A stretch of 64,000 nt of DNA from Candidatus Amarobacillus elongatus (GTDB lineage: Bacteria; Chloroflexota; Dehalococcoidia; Tepidiformales; Tepidiformaceae). Every line of letters begins with the position of its first letter. The first letter of the stretch is position 1. Shown piece after piece: positions 16,099-24,354 of the stretch. Under the pieces are notes generated by a model. That model saw only the letters and a list, made by a program, of their open reading frames with translations, was not told the origin of the DNA and did not search any database. The stretch lies in the NCBI GenBank assembly GCA_016703545.1, contig JADJBX010000007.1, positions 1-64,000 on the forward strand, in the 5' to 3' direction. Both the position numbers and the translations under genes were made by a program.

Positions 16099-16861
16099 CC
16101 CTCGGCCGCGCTGCCGGGAAGGGCGGGATGCTCCGCGGGGTGGCCGTTGACGCCTGCCTGACCGGCCGCGCGCAGGGCGCGGGGTGCCGGCGGCGGGGTC
16201 ACCGCGCGGGTGTTGTCGCGGTGGTGGCGGAGGTCCTCGATGTTCGCATGGAGCGCCTCGATCACCTCGGCGAGCGTATCGAGGCGGCCGCGCGCCCAGG
16301 CGCGGTCCTGCTTGAGGTCGCGGACCTTCGCGTCCAGGGCTTCGAGGCGCGCTTCGAGCTTCGCGTTCTTGCGCGACAGGCGGCGGTTGCGATCGTGCAG
16401 GGCGGTGATTGCGGCCACCAGCGTCGCCGGCGGCAGCAGCGCCGCGGCCGAGGGGCTCGCGACCACGGCATCGATATCGAGCGTCTCAAGGTCGCCGGGT
16501 GCGGCGCTGAGGGCGGCGAGGGTGCCGCGAAGGTCCTCAACCTCGCCGCGGATCTGCTTCACCATGCGCTCGGCGCGGACATCGCCGCCGGAGAGCTGGG
16601 AGCGCATCGGGCTGCCGGCGAGGCGGCTGGCGATCGAGGGCGGCACGGGGGCATGGGCTGGCGCGGGCGCGGCCACCGGTTCGGCGCGCGGGCGGCGCCG
16701 GGGCGACGGGCGGCTCAAGGCACGGCCACGGCGGGCGCCGCGGCAGCGGGCTCGGGTGCGGAGGCCTCGGCGGGCAGCCACTCCGGCGCGGGCCGTTCGG
16801 CGATGGCGACGGGCGCGGCGGGCGCGGCCTCGGGGCGATGGTGACGCATACGGAACCGCAT
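16095..16861 (-). CDS. Coiled-coil protein with Ala/Pro-rich N-terminus, frameshifted
   Basis: The ATG at 16861 has GAGGAGAG seven bases upstream and a TAGAAT box further up, so it is a real start, but that frame stops at 16715 after 48 codons (MRFRMRHHRPEAAPAAPV...). The long coiled-coil frame (16095-16781) carries no usable signals of its own and continues the same Ala/Pro/Glu-rich style (RAEPVAAPAPAHAPVPPS). Total length fits one missing base (256 codons). The body has heptads DRNRRLSRKNAKLEARLEAL and AEVIEALHANIEDLRHHRD. Function unknown; overlaps the next gene by four bases. The site of the lesion lies around 16690-16720, probably in a GC run. Confidence 0.6.
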
Positions 16862-17364
16862 CGACGGGCTCTCCTCAGCGGCGATTCTACCCCGGCAGCC
16901 GGCTCGTCCGGGTGGACGGGGGGCCCGGCAAGGGGCACGCGGGACGAACGTTCACGCGCTGGCGCGGGATTCTGTCACCCAGAGTGTCGGCAGGATGGTG
17001 GCGGCGGTTGAGCCGGTGTGCCCGAACCTTGACGAAGTGCGCTTTCCGGAGAACGGCGGTGGCCTTAGTGCGCGCGGTCGGACATCGTCCAGGCGGGGGA
17101 CTTGCGGCCGCGGGCGTGACGCCCGGCAGGCATCGAGGCGACGACGGCGGAGACAGAGCCGCGAACGAGGACGCCGACCGCGAGCAGCCAGAACGGCGCC
17201 CGCCCCTCGCGCTGGGAAGCGGAAGGAGCGACGGGGAAGGCTTCGGTGGGGAAGGGGCGAATCGTCAGCGTTGAAGTAAGCATAGCCTAATCCACGGAAG
17301 CCGCTCAAGCTAACGTCCAAAATGCGTGAATAGTTGGTCCATTCGGCCGTGGAGGCGCGGGGCG

Positions 17365-17396
17365 CGATAGATCTTGTCGATAGATTGACCTTTGAC
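17365..17396 (+). promoter_or_regulatory. Direct repeats and TTGAC half-sites upstream of the SirB1/CRP operon
   Basis: CGATAGAT occurs twice with a 13-base period and is followed by TTGACC and TTTGACA. TTGAC is also the half-site of the palindrome at 38766, so this may be a binding site for the CRP-FNR regulator of the same operon (inference). Confidence 0.35.
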
Positions 17397-17431
17397 ACGA
17401 CTTAGACATGGAGAAGGTAAGCGAGGCCACG

Positions 17432-17437
17432 TATACT
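17432..17437 (+). promoter_or_regulatory. -10 hexamer TATACT of the SirB1-like operon
   Basis: Seven-base gap to the GTG at 17445. Confidence 0.65.
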
Positions 17438-17444
17438 GGACCTT

Positions 17445-18284
17445 GTGACAGACGAAGGGCTCTACACCGCCTTCGCGGCAGCCATCGCGGGCCCCGACCC
17501 GGAGGTGGACCTTTTCGGCGCGGCCATGCTCATCGCGCGGCTGGGGGGGCACCACGTCGACGAACACGGGACGGCGCGCGAGCTCGATCTGATGGCGGAA
17601 GCCGCGCTCGAAACCGCCAGCCCGGCCGATGGCGCCGAGGCGCTCGTCGATGCGATCAATGCCGAGCTGTACGGCGTGCGGGGCTTCAACGGGAACGCCG
17701 CGCAGTACAACGAGCCGGAGAACAGCTACCTCGACCGGGTGGTCGCGCGGCGCACGGGGATCCCCATCACGCTCAGCCTGGTGTACCGCGAAGTGGCCGA
17801 GCGGGTGGGGCTGCGCTGCGACGGCGTGGGCTTTCCCGGGCATTTCCTCGTTCGCTGTGGCGACCCTTCGCAAAACCTCTACATCGACCCCTTCCACGGC
17901 GGTGCGCGCGTGCCCCGGGAAGAGCTGCTCGCGCGGTTGCGCGGCGCGAACCTCGGGAGCACGTCGCCGGAATCGTTCCTCGCCGCCGTCACGCGGCGGC
18001 AGATCCTGCAGCGGATGCTCAACAACCTCCATTCGCTCTTCCGTGACCAGCGCGACCTCGAACGCTGGCTGGCCACGGTGGAGCTCCTCCTGCGGCTGGA
18101 GCCGTGGAACGGCGCGCTCGTGGGCGAACGGGGGATGCTCCACTACCGGCTCGGCGACCCATCGCTGGCGCTGGTGGACCTGGAGCGGTATGTCAGCGCG
18201 GCCAACCCGGGCGCGGTAAGCTCGGGGGCGCTGCGCCTGCTCGATGAACTCAGGCTTTTGAATAAGGGAAGTGAGGGAACCTGA
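17445..18284 (+). CDS. SirB1-family transglutaminase-like protein with TPR tail
   Basis: 279 residues. The core ENSYLDRVVARRTGIPITLS and GVGFPGHFLVRCGD are the SirB1/Transglut_core2 signature; the family lacks the classical transglutaminase cysteine, so it is unlikely to be a cross-linking enzyme. The C-terminal 80 residues (RMLNNLHSLF...LLLRLEPWNGALVGERGMLH...) form TPR-like helices. Function of the family is unclear. First gene of an overlapping four-gene operon with a CRP-FNR regulator, a GDPD-like protein and HemW; its stop shares a base with the next ATG (TGATG). Confidence 0.85.
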   Translation: MTDEGLYTAFAAAIAGPDPEVDLFGAAMLIARLGGHHVDEHGTARELDLMAEAALETASPADGAEALVDAINAELYGVRGFNGNAAQYNEPENSYLDRVVARRTGIPITLSLVYREVAERVGLRCDGVGFPGHFLVRCGDPSQNLYIDPFHGGARVPREELLARLRGANLGSTSPESFLAAVTRRQILQRMLNNLHSLFRDQRDLERWLATVELLLRLEPWNGALVGERGMLHYRLGDPSLALVDLERYVSAANPGAVSSGALRLLDELRLLNKGSEGT

Positions 18285-19057
18285 TGACCGCCGATCTCCA
18301 GTCTCCGGTGCATCCGTCGCGGGGGCGGCAGGCGCTGCAGCGCTCCATCGGGTGGTACCTCCGCCAGTTCAGCAAGGTGCTCAACGTGCTCAGCGACGAA
18401 GAGCTCGAACGGCTCGTGCCGCTCCTTAGCGAGCGGAGTTTCAAGCCGCGCCAGGTGCTCTTTTCCGCCGGCGACCCGCCCGAGCGCGTGTTCCTGCTGC
18501 TGAAGGGCCGCGTGAAGGTGTACCAGGTGGCCGAGAACGGCAAGGAGATCATCCTCGATGTCGTCGGCCGCGGCGGGGTCGTGGGCGATATGGCGATCGT
18601 CGAGGATGGCGAACGGACCGCGTGCGCCGCCGCCATCGAGGAGACGGTCGCGGTCACGATCGCGTGGGAGGATTTCTCCTACTTCGTGCAGCAGACGCCG
18701 CGGCTGGGCTTCGCCATGGCCGAGCTGATGGCGCGGCGGCTCGCGGGGATGCAGCGGACGTTCATGAACCTGGTTTCGAAGCCGGTCTCGGCGCGGCTCG
18801 CGGACACGCTGCTGAACCGCCAGGAAGACGGCATCATCCGCCTCGGGCTCACCCACCAGGAGCTCGCGCAGACCATCGGCACGAGCCGCGAGACGGTGAC
18901 GGCGCTGCTGAGCCGCTTCGTCACGCTCGGCGCGATCACGACCATTACGGATGGCTACCGCGTCGCCGATGAGGATCTGCTGGACGACATCGCCAATGGC
19001 GACCTGCCCGTTTCGCCGCGCCACCCGGTGACGGCACAGGCGGCCGCCGGGTCGTGA
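18284..19057 (+). CDS. CRP/FNR-family transcription regulator
   Basis: 257 residues. N-terminal cyclic-nucleotide-type beta barrel (about 35-150: FSAGDPPERVFLLLKGRVKV, GDMAIVEDGERTA), a long dimer helix, and a winged helix with recognition helix TIGTSRETVTALLSRF (about 200-215). Its RETV motif is the DNA-reading type of CRP/FNR proteins that bind TTGAC/TGTGA half-sites. No Cys cluster of FNR type is present, so it is not an iron-sulfur oxygen sensor; a heme or nucleotide ligand is possible. Overlaps both neighbours. The palindrome TTGAC-N4-GTCAA at 38766 is a plausible target. Confidence 0.9.
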   Translation: MTADLQSPVHPSRGRQALQRSIGWYLRQFSKVLNVLSDEELERLVPLLSERSFKPRQVLFSAGDPPERVFLLLKGRVKVYQVAENGKEIILDVVGRGGVVGDMAIVEDGERTACAAAIEETVAVTIAWEDFSYFVQQTPRLGFAMAELMARRLAGMQRTFMNLVSKPVSARLADTLLNRQEDGIIRLGLTHQELAQTIGTSRETVTALLSRFVTLGAITTITDGYRVADEDLLDDIANGDLPVSPRHPVTAQAAAGS

Positions 19058-19746
19058 GCCTGGCGGCGCGCCGGGGGCTGCTGCCCGCGGGCGCGGAGCG
19101 GCCGGCGTTGATTTCGCACGCCGGCGGCAACGCCATCGAACTCGCACGGACGGCCGAGGGCGAACTCGCCGACTACCTCGAGGTCGACCTCTGGCTCCAC
19201 AAGGGCCGCTTCGAGGCGCGGCACGAGCGGCGCACGTTCGGGTCGCGCCTCATGTTCGAAAAGTGGTACCTGGCGTGGGCGCCGCGCGAGCCGTTCGGCC
19301 TGACGGACCTCCTGCGGGCGACCGACCCGGGCACGGGCATCTTCCTGGACCTGAAGAATGGCGGCGAAGCGGCGGCGAAGCTAATCCGCGCCGCGCTCGA
19401 CGCCTCGCCCTCGCGACGGATGGTGGCGTCGTCGCAGCTGTGGGGCACGTTGCGCGCCATCGAGCGGGCCGCACCGGAGGTCGACCTGTTCTATTCCATC
19501 GATGTGGCCGCGAAACTGGACCTGTTCCTCTCGGTGGCGCAGCGCGATGTGCGCCCGCGCGGGGTCTCGTGCCGCGCGACCCTGCTGGACGCCGACACCA
19601 TCGCCGCGCTGCACGCGCGCGACCTGCTGGTGGTGGCGTGGACCGTGGATGACCTTTCGCGCGCGTCGGAACTGGCGGCGATGGGCGTGGACGGGATCAC
19701 GACGCACCGCGTGGCCGCGATCCGCGAACGGCTGGCGTCGGGATGA
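19054..19746 (+). CDS. Glycerophosphodiester phosphodiesterase-like protein
   Basis: 230 residues, TIM-barrel of the GDPD group: LEVDLWLHKGRF (Glu, Asp metal ligands), FLDLKNG, and VVAWTVDDLSRASELAAMGVDGITTHR at the C-terminus. The canonical catalytic HRG near the start is HAGG here, so the arginine is missing, and the ENT motif is also absent. It may hydrolyse another phosphodiester or have lost activity. GTG start overlaps the regulator's stop (GTGA), and its own stop overlaps the hemW start (ATGA). Confidence 0.75.
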   Translation: MSLAARRGLLPAGAERPALISHAGGNAIELARTAEGELADYLEVDLWLHKGRFEARHERRTFGSRLMFEKWYLAWAPREPFGLTDLLRATDPGTGIFLDLKNGGEAAAKLIRAALDASPSRRMVASSQLWGTLRAIERAAPEVDLFYSIDVAAKLDLFLSVAQRDVRPRGVSCRATLLDADTIAALHARDLLVVAWTVDDLSRASELAAMGVDGITTHRVAAIRERLASG

Positions 19747-20899
19747 GGCCGATCTCGGTCTACGTCCACATCCCCTTCTGCACGTACAAATGCGGCTACT
19801 GCGACTTCAACGCCTACGCGGGGCTCGATGCACTGATGCCCGCATACGCCAGGCGCTCGTGGCCGAGATCGCCGGGTACGCCGATGTGCTCGCGGGGCGG
19901 ACGATCGCGACGGTTGGCTTCGGCGGCGGCACGCCCTCGGAAGTGCCCGCGGCGGATATCGCCGCCGTGCTCGTGGCGCTGCGGGCACGCGCGCCGTTCG
20001 CGCAGCAGGCCGAAGTGACGCTCGAAGCGAACCCGGGAACGCTCACCGCGGAGCACCTGGCGACGTTGCGGGCGGCGGGCGTGACGCGCCTTTCGCTCGG
20101 CGCCCAGAGCTTCGATGCGAACGAGTTACGCTTCCTCGACCGCATCCATTCGCCCGAAGCGACCGCGACGGCGCTGCGGCTGGCGCGGGCGGCGGGGTTC
20201 GAAAGCCTCAACCTGGACCTCATTTACGGGCTGCCGGGGCAGACACTGGCGGCATGGGAGGCATCGCTGCGCGCGGCGATCGCCCTCGAACCCGACCACA
20301 TCTCGTGCTACTGCCTCACGGTCGAGGAGGGGACGCCGCTCGCGCGGCGGGTGCGCACGGGCGCCGTGACCCCGATCGACAGCGACCTCGCGGCCGACAT
20401 GTACGACCGCGCGGCGGAGCTGCTGGCGGCGGCCGGCTTCGAACAGTACGAGCTCTCGAACTGGGCCCGGCCCGGGCACGAATCGCGCCACAACCGGGTG
20501 TACTGGACCTGGGGCGAGTACCTCGGTATCGGCGCGGGCGCGCACGGATTCGTGGGCGGCGAACGGACCGAGAACATCGCGGCACCTCGGGAGTACATCG
20601 AAGCGGCGAAGCGCGGCGTGCGGGGGTCCGCGGTGGCGAAGGCGTACACCCCGGAGCCGGTAATGATGATTGACGATTATGTCTCCAGCAGCCTGCGACT
20701 CACGGCCGGGTTCGCCCTCGATGCCTTCGAGCGCGAATTCGGGGCGCGGCTGGAGGCGATGGCGCCCGGCTGGCTTTCGGATTGCGAGGCCGCCGGGTGG
20801 CTGGAGCGCGCGGCCGGGCGGCTGCGGCTGACGGAGCGCGGCCGGCAGCTGCACAGCGAGGTCGTGGTCCGGCTGATGGGCGCGCTGGGGGCGGTATGA
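19743..20899 (+). CDS. hemW: HemW-like radical SAM heme chaperone, with a one-base frameshift
   Basis: About 385 residues after repair. Radical SAM cluster motif PFCTYKCGYC (Cys13, 17, 20), GGGTPSE, LSLGAQSFD, GLPGQ and the C-terminal HemW domain are all in place. HemW (formerly called oxygen-independent coproporphyrinogen oxidase-like) delivers heme to membrane enzymes. The frame breaks after ALMPAYA: one C is missing at 19849-19850 (GCCAG where GCCCAG gives YAQALVAEI). Overlaps the GDPD-like stop. Presence beside a CRP-FNR regulator suggests a heme/redox theme for the operon (inference). Confidence 0.87.
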
Positions 20900-20930
20900 C
20901 CGGCTTTCCCCGGTTCGTGGCCGCCCGTGG

Positions 20931-20936
20931 GAGAAT
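20931..20936 (+). promoter_or_regulatory. -10-like GAGAAT of the lipoprotein hydrolase
   Basis: Six-base gap to the GTG at 20943. Confidence 0.4.
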
Positions 20937-20942
20937 GCCGCG

Positions 20943-22352
20943 GTGAGGCGATTCGCGTGGCTCCTGGCGGTCGTGGCGCTGGCGGCGTCCGCGTGCGGCG
21001 ACAGCGCCCCGGCGGCCACGCCGTCCCCGGCCAGCACGATGGCTGGAACGGTGCCGCCATCGTCGCTCACGGCCGCGGCGAACCCATCGGCGGCGGTGGC
21101 CACGAAGGGCGCGGCCGGCACCGCGACATCGTCGGCCGCAGCCGCGGTGAAGAAGCTCGGGACGCCCTCGGGGAAGGCACACACCGCGAAAGCGCCGGCC
21201 ATCACCGCCCTCGCGCCCGGCGGTACGGTTCACACCGGGATGCTCGGGAACGCGGCCTACGCGATCGAGATGCCCGCGCAGTGGAACGGCGAACTCGTGC
21301 TCTGGGCGCACGGCTTCGCGGGCTTCGATACCGTGGTCACGGTGGACCCGCCGCCCGCGGCCTTTCGCCGCCTGTGGCTGGAGCAGGGGTACGCGTGGGC
21401 GGCGAGTTCGTACAGCGAAAACGGCTACGTCCCCGGCATCGGCGCGGATGACACCCTCGCGCTGCGGGAACAGGTCGCGCGGCAGTTCGGCACGCCGAAG
21501 CGGACGTACATCGTCGGCGCCTCGATGGGCGGGAACGTGGTCGCGCTCTCGCTGGAGCACTTCCCGGACACGTACGACGGCGGCCTGGCGGTGTGCGGCG
21601 CGCTCGCGGGCCAGGAGCAGATCGACTACCTGCTGTCGTGGTCGCTGCTCGGGGAGGCGGTTTCCGGGGTGCAGCTCCCCATCGGGACGAGCGCACCCAT
21701 GCTGCCCGCGCTGCTCACTCTGAGCGGCAAACTGGGGAGCGCGGCCGCCCCGACCGTCGAAGGGCAGCAGTACATCAGCGCCATCCGCGCGCTCTCGGGC
21801 GGGCCGCGGCCGTTCTTCGTCGAGGGGTTCGCGTTGCAGGTGACCGCGAACTTCGGCTTCGCGCTGGCGGACCCCGGCCGTCTTTCGCTGCCGTTCCAGG
21901 CGGCGACGAACGAGGGGGTGCGGTACGGCATCGATGGCAGCCTTGGGCTGAGCGAAGCGGCGCTGAACGCGAAGGTGCGCCGCTTCGCGCCCGTGGCGGG
22001 GGCGCGCGATGCCGCCGCTCACCCCGACGCCGTGCCCACCAGCGGGCGCATCAGCGACCCGCTCCTGACATTGCACAACACCGGCGACCTGTTCGTGCCC
22101 ATCAGCATGGAGCAGAGCTACCTCGCGAAGGTGAAGGCGGCGGGCAAGGGCGACCTGCTCGTGCAGCGCGCGATCCGGGCCGCCGGCCACTGCGTCTTCA
22201 CCGAGGCGGAACAGCGCGCGGCCTGGAACGACCTCGTAGCGTGGGTCCGCGACGGCAGGAAGCCCGCGGGCGAGGACCTCTCGGGCGACCTTTCGAATGC
22301 GGGGATGGCGTTCACCAACCCGCTGCGCACCGGGGACCCGGGGACGAAGTAG
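20943..22352 (+). CDS. Lipoprotein alpha/beta hydrolase
   Basis: 469 residues. Signal peptide with lipobox ending at Cys18 (VALAASACGD), then a low-complexity Ala/Thr/Ser/Pro linker to about residue 88, then an alpha/beta hydrolase: LVLWAHGFAGFD oxyanion region, nucleophile Ser194 in VGASMGGN, TLHNTGDLFVP acid region, and His in RAAGHCVFT. It should sit on the outer face of the membrane as an esterase or peptidase of unknown substrate. Leaderless GTG start 43 bases after hemW. Confidence 0.82.
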   Translation: MRRFAWLLAVVALAASACGDSAPAATPSPASTMAGTVPPSSLTAAANPSAAVATKGAAGTATSSAAAAVKKLGTPSGKAHTAKAPAITALAPGGTVHTGMLGNAAYAIEMPAQWNGELVLWAHGFAGFDTVVTVDPPPAAFRRLWLEQGYAWAASSYSENGYVPGIGADDTLALREQVARQFGTPKRTYIVGASMGGNVVALSLEHFPDTYDGGLAVCGALAGQEQIDYLLSWSLLGEAVSGVQLPIGTSAPMLPALLTLSGKLGSAAAPTVEGQQYISAIRALSGGPRPFFVEGFALQVTANFGFALADPGRLSLPFQAATNEGVRYGIDGSLGLSEAALNAKVRRFAPVAGARDAAAHPDAVPTSGRISDPLLTLHNTGDLFVPISMEQSYLAKVKAAGKGDLLVQRAIRAAGHCVFTEAEQRAAWNDLVAWVRDGRKPAGEDLSGDLSNAGMAFTNPLRTGDPGTK

Positions 22353-22379
22353 CTCACGGTCGGGCGAGGCGGGGCGTGC

Positions 22380-22385
22380 CACAAT
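22380..22385 (+). promoter_or_regulatory. -10-like CACAAT of the phage-holin-like gene
   Basis: Six-base gap to the ATG at 22392. Confidence 0.4.
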
Positions 22386-22391
22386 GAAGGC

Positions 22392-22841
22392 ATGCACCAA
22401 CGAACGTTCGTCTTCGGGCGAAGCTGGGATCCGCGCGAACCGAGCCGCGGCGAGCGGCTGGTGGCCTTCGTCATCCGCTGGCTCATCACGGCGGCGGCGG
22501 TGTGGGTGGCGGCGGCGATCGTGGGCGGCATCGAACTCGAGGGATGGCGCAGCACGCTCCTCGTCGCGCTCATCCTCGGGCTGCTGAACGCCGTCCTGAA
22601 GCCGCTGCTGTTCTGGGTTTCGCTGCCGATCACGGTGCTCACGCTGGGCGTGTTCTACCTCGTGTTGAACGCGGCGATGCTGGGGCTGACGGCGTGGATC
22701 GCGGGCAAGTTCGAGAGCATCCACTTCGCCGTCGATGGCTTCTGGTCCGCCTTCTGGGGGGCCGTCATCATCTCCGTCGTGTCGTGGTTCATCGGCCTTG
22801 TCGTGAACCCGAAGCGGATCGCGCGGGACCTCGCGCGCTGA
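22392..22841 (+). CDS. Membrane protein of the phage holin family 4 superfamily (PF04020 type)
   Basis: 149 residues with four membrane helices (about 22-44, 52-70, 72-96, 113-136). The segment LILGLLNAVLKPLLFWVSLP and LTLGVFYLVLNAAMLGLTAW is the family signature. Despite the name these are ordinary chromosomal membrane proteins (YvlD-like) linked to envelope stress. Tail-to-tail with the enoyl-CoA hydratase. Confidence 0.85.
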   Translation: MHQRTFVFGRSWDPREPSRGERLVAFVIRWLITAAAVWVAAAIVGGIELEGWRSTLLVALILGLLNAVLKPLLFWVSLPITVLTLGVFYLVLNAAMLGLTAWIAGKFESIHFAVDGFWSAFWGAVIISVVSWFIGLVVNPKRIARDLAR

Positions 22842-22850
22842 CGCCGGCCG

Positions 22851-23477
22851 TCAGCGGGGGCGGGCGGGCGGCGGGGCGGAGCCGTCGAGCACGGCCTCGA
22901 CGAGCGCGTCCACGGCCGCATCGAGGTCGCCCTCGGGGACGGCGCGCGTGACCAGCGCCCACCGCACCGCCGCCGTGGCATCGATCGGTTCGCCCGAGAG
23001 CACCATGTGGGCGGCGACGCCTGGCGGCACGAGGCGCGGCAACGTCTGCGTCGCGCCGGCGCTGGGGATGTAGCCGAGCGAGACCTCCGGCAGCGCGAAC
23101 CGTGCCGAGTCGGCGGCGATGCGGTAATCGCAGCAGAGCGGCAGTTCGAGCCCGGCCCCGTAGCAGAACCCGTGCATGCGCGCGATGGTGACGCAGCGGT
23201 GCGTGATGAGCTCCCACCAGAGGTCGCGTTCGTGGCGCGCGCGGCGGGAGGCGATGACGGAAGGCGCGCTGCCGAACTCGCTGATGTCCGCGCCGGCGCT
23301 GAAGGCGGGCCCTTCGCCGCGGAAGACGATGACGCGCGCTTCGGGGAGGTCGCGGCAGGTTTCGAAGTACGTCCAGAGCAGGTCGCGCATCGCCATGTTG
23401 ATGGCGTTCAGCCGCTCGGGGCGCGAAAGCGTAATGGTCGCGACGCCGCGGTCGTCGAGGTCGAACAGCACGGACAC
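22851..23477 (-). CDS. Enoyl-CoA hydratase/isomerase family protein
   Basis: 208 residues, a little short for the family (about 255) because the C-terminal helical tail is trimmed. Crotonase core: RPERLNAINMAM, oxyanion loop AFSAGADISEFG, HGFCYGAGLELPLCCDYRIA, and FALPEVSLGYIPSAGATQ with the catalytic Glu. Hydrates enoyl-CoA or acts on a related acyl-CoA. The GTG at 23477 lies six bases after CATACT; the longer open frame upstream overlaps the divergent gene. No beta-oxidation partner is adjacent; an acyl-CoA dehydrogenase lies 24 kb away. Confidence 0.88.
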   Translation of the reverse strand: MSVLFDLDDRGVATITLSRPERLNAINMAMRDLLWTYFETCRDLPEARVIVFRGEGPAFSAGADISEFGSAPSVIASRRARHERDLWWELITHRCVTIARMHGFCYGAGLELPLCCDYRIAADSARFALPEVSLGYIPSAGATQTLPRLVPPGVAAHMVLSGEPIDATAAVRWALVTRAVPEGDLDAAVDALVEAVLDGSAPPPARPR

Positions 23478-23483
23478 GGGGCG

Positions 23484-23489
23484 AGTATG
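23484..23489 (-). promoter_or_regulatory. -10 hexamer CATACT of the enoyl-CoA hydratase gene
   Basis: Six-base gap to the GTG at 23477. Confidence 0.5.
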
Positions 23490-23531
23490 GCAGGCCGCGC
23501 GCGACGGCGCGAAGCGGCGGACGGTGGCCGC

Positions 23532-24104
23532 GTGAACGACCTTCGCCCGGTGGGGATGGCGCGGCAGCCGGTGGCCCTGGGCTGCTTCCTGATGGCGGCG
23601 CTCGCGGCGGGCATCATCGGCCTCGGAATCGTGCTGGTCGCATGGCTGAACTCGGGGAGCACGACCGTCGCGCTCGACGACGCGCGGGCGTATGCGGTGG
23701 GGTCGGTGGAGTTCGTGCCGGCGCGGAACGTGTTCGTGGTGCGGCTGACGGAGACGGAGTACCTGGTGCTCGACGACCTGGACGCGGCGAACCGCGCGAA
23801 CCAGGGGCGTCGCTGCCGGGTGCAGCCGCTCCATGCGGCCGACCCGGCGCGCGCGGCCCTCGTGACGCAGTACGCGAGCCGCATGAACCCGAAGGCAGCG
23901 GGCTCCACGTTCGTCTTCGTGGAGGCGTGCAACAGCGCCGTCTACGACGTGACCGGGCTTCGCCTCGACCGGGACGGCCCGAACCTGGACCGGCACCCCG
24001 TCGACATCGACGGCGAGGGACGGCTGACGGTGAACATCGCGCGGCGAACGTGCACGCAGCGGCTCGCCGGGAACCTTTCGGCGCCGCGCGAGTGTGAGCA
24101 GTAG
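23532..24104 (+). CDS. Membrane-anchored Rieske-like protein lacking cluster ligands
   Basis: 190 residues. One membrane helix (about 14-38: VALGCFLMAALAAGIIGLG), then a domain resembling a Rieske protein: VGSVEFVPARNVFVVRL at the start and a C-terminal stretch VYDVTGLRLDRDGP-NLDRHPVDI-DGEGRLTVNI that matches the usual FDLTGxRLxGPAPRxLDRYPVEI. The two CxH/CxxH motifs that hold the 2Fe-2S cluster are not present (RRCRV and ACNSAVYD lack the histidines). It may therefore be a structural or heme-free relic. Start uncertain: GTG 23532 used; no clear promoter or ribosome site. Confidence 0.6.
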   Translation: MNDLRPVGMARQPVALGCFLMAALAAGIIGLGIVLVAWLNSGSTTVALDDARAYAVGSVEFVPARNVFVVRLTETEYLVLDDLDAANRANQGRRCRVQPLHAADPARAALVTQYASRMNPKAAGSTFVFVEACNSAVYDVTGLRLDRDGPNLDRHPVDIDGEGRLTVNIARRTCTQRLAGNLSAPRECEQ

Positions 24105-24354
24105 GGGAAACACGCCCACTGGTGGGTGGCACGCGTGTCGTTCGCGCGGCAACGGCTCGGGGGCGAGCGGGCAGCCGCGATAGGCGGCTGTAATCAATTG
24201 CGATAAAGCTGAAATGCAGGCGGGGATTCGACCCCTCTGGCGAGACCACCGCAGTTGTTAGGTTGGCTCTTCATGCGAGAGGTGCGTAGCGCGGCTGCGC
24301 ATGCCTGACGCCGAGTTGCAAGGCGCCGGGCCCTCTCACCCGCGGAGAGTCCCC
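24105..24354. other. Structured 250-base leader region of the poly-HAMP kinase
   Basis: Holds a perfect 7-bp hairpin CAGCCGC-GATAG-GCGGCTG (24172-24190), a relatively AT-rich patch (TAATCAATTGCGATAAAG, 24191-24208) that may hold the promoter, and a GGGG-ATTCGA-CCCC hairpin (24222-24235). No known riboswitch was recognised. GGAGAG at 24343-24348 is the ribosome-binding site of the kinase. Confidence 0.45.

Larger units (their letters stand above)
16862..17444. other. 583-base regulatory gap between divergent operons
   Basis: No convincing gene. Minus strand: TAGAAT at 16884-16889 in front of the coiled-coil operon, and a second promoter-like pair TTGAGC (17303-17308) / TATGCT (17279-17284) with an 18-base spacer that faces no good gene. 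Plus strand: direct repeats CGATAGAT at 17365-17372 and 17378-17385, two TTGAC half-sites at 17385-17389 and 17392-17396, then TATACT before the SirB1-like gene. The stretch 17281-17400 is clearly richer in A and T than its surroundings. Confidence 0.55.

Noticed and set aside
17065..17283. 72-codon minus-strand frame with a hydrophobic stretch
   Set aside because: Its only start lies inside the TATGCT box and no alternative start or ribosome site exists downstream.
20700..22724. 674-codon open frame on the minus strand
   Set aside because: Shadow of hemW and the lipoprotein hydrolase; composition not protein-like.
22392..22841. Holin-like protein taken as a sign of a prophage
   Set aside because: The family is a common chromosomal membrane protein and no phage gene is nearby.
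24222..24235. T-arm-like GGGG-ATTCGA-CCCC, possible tRNA or tmRNA
   Set aside because: The loop is six bases, no acceptor or anticodon stem can be formed around it.
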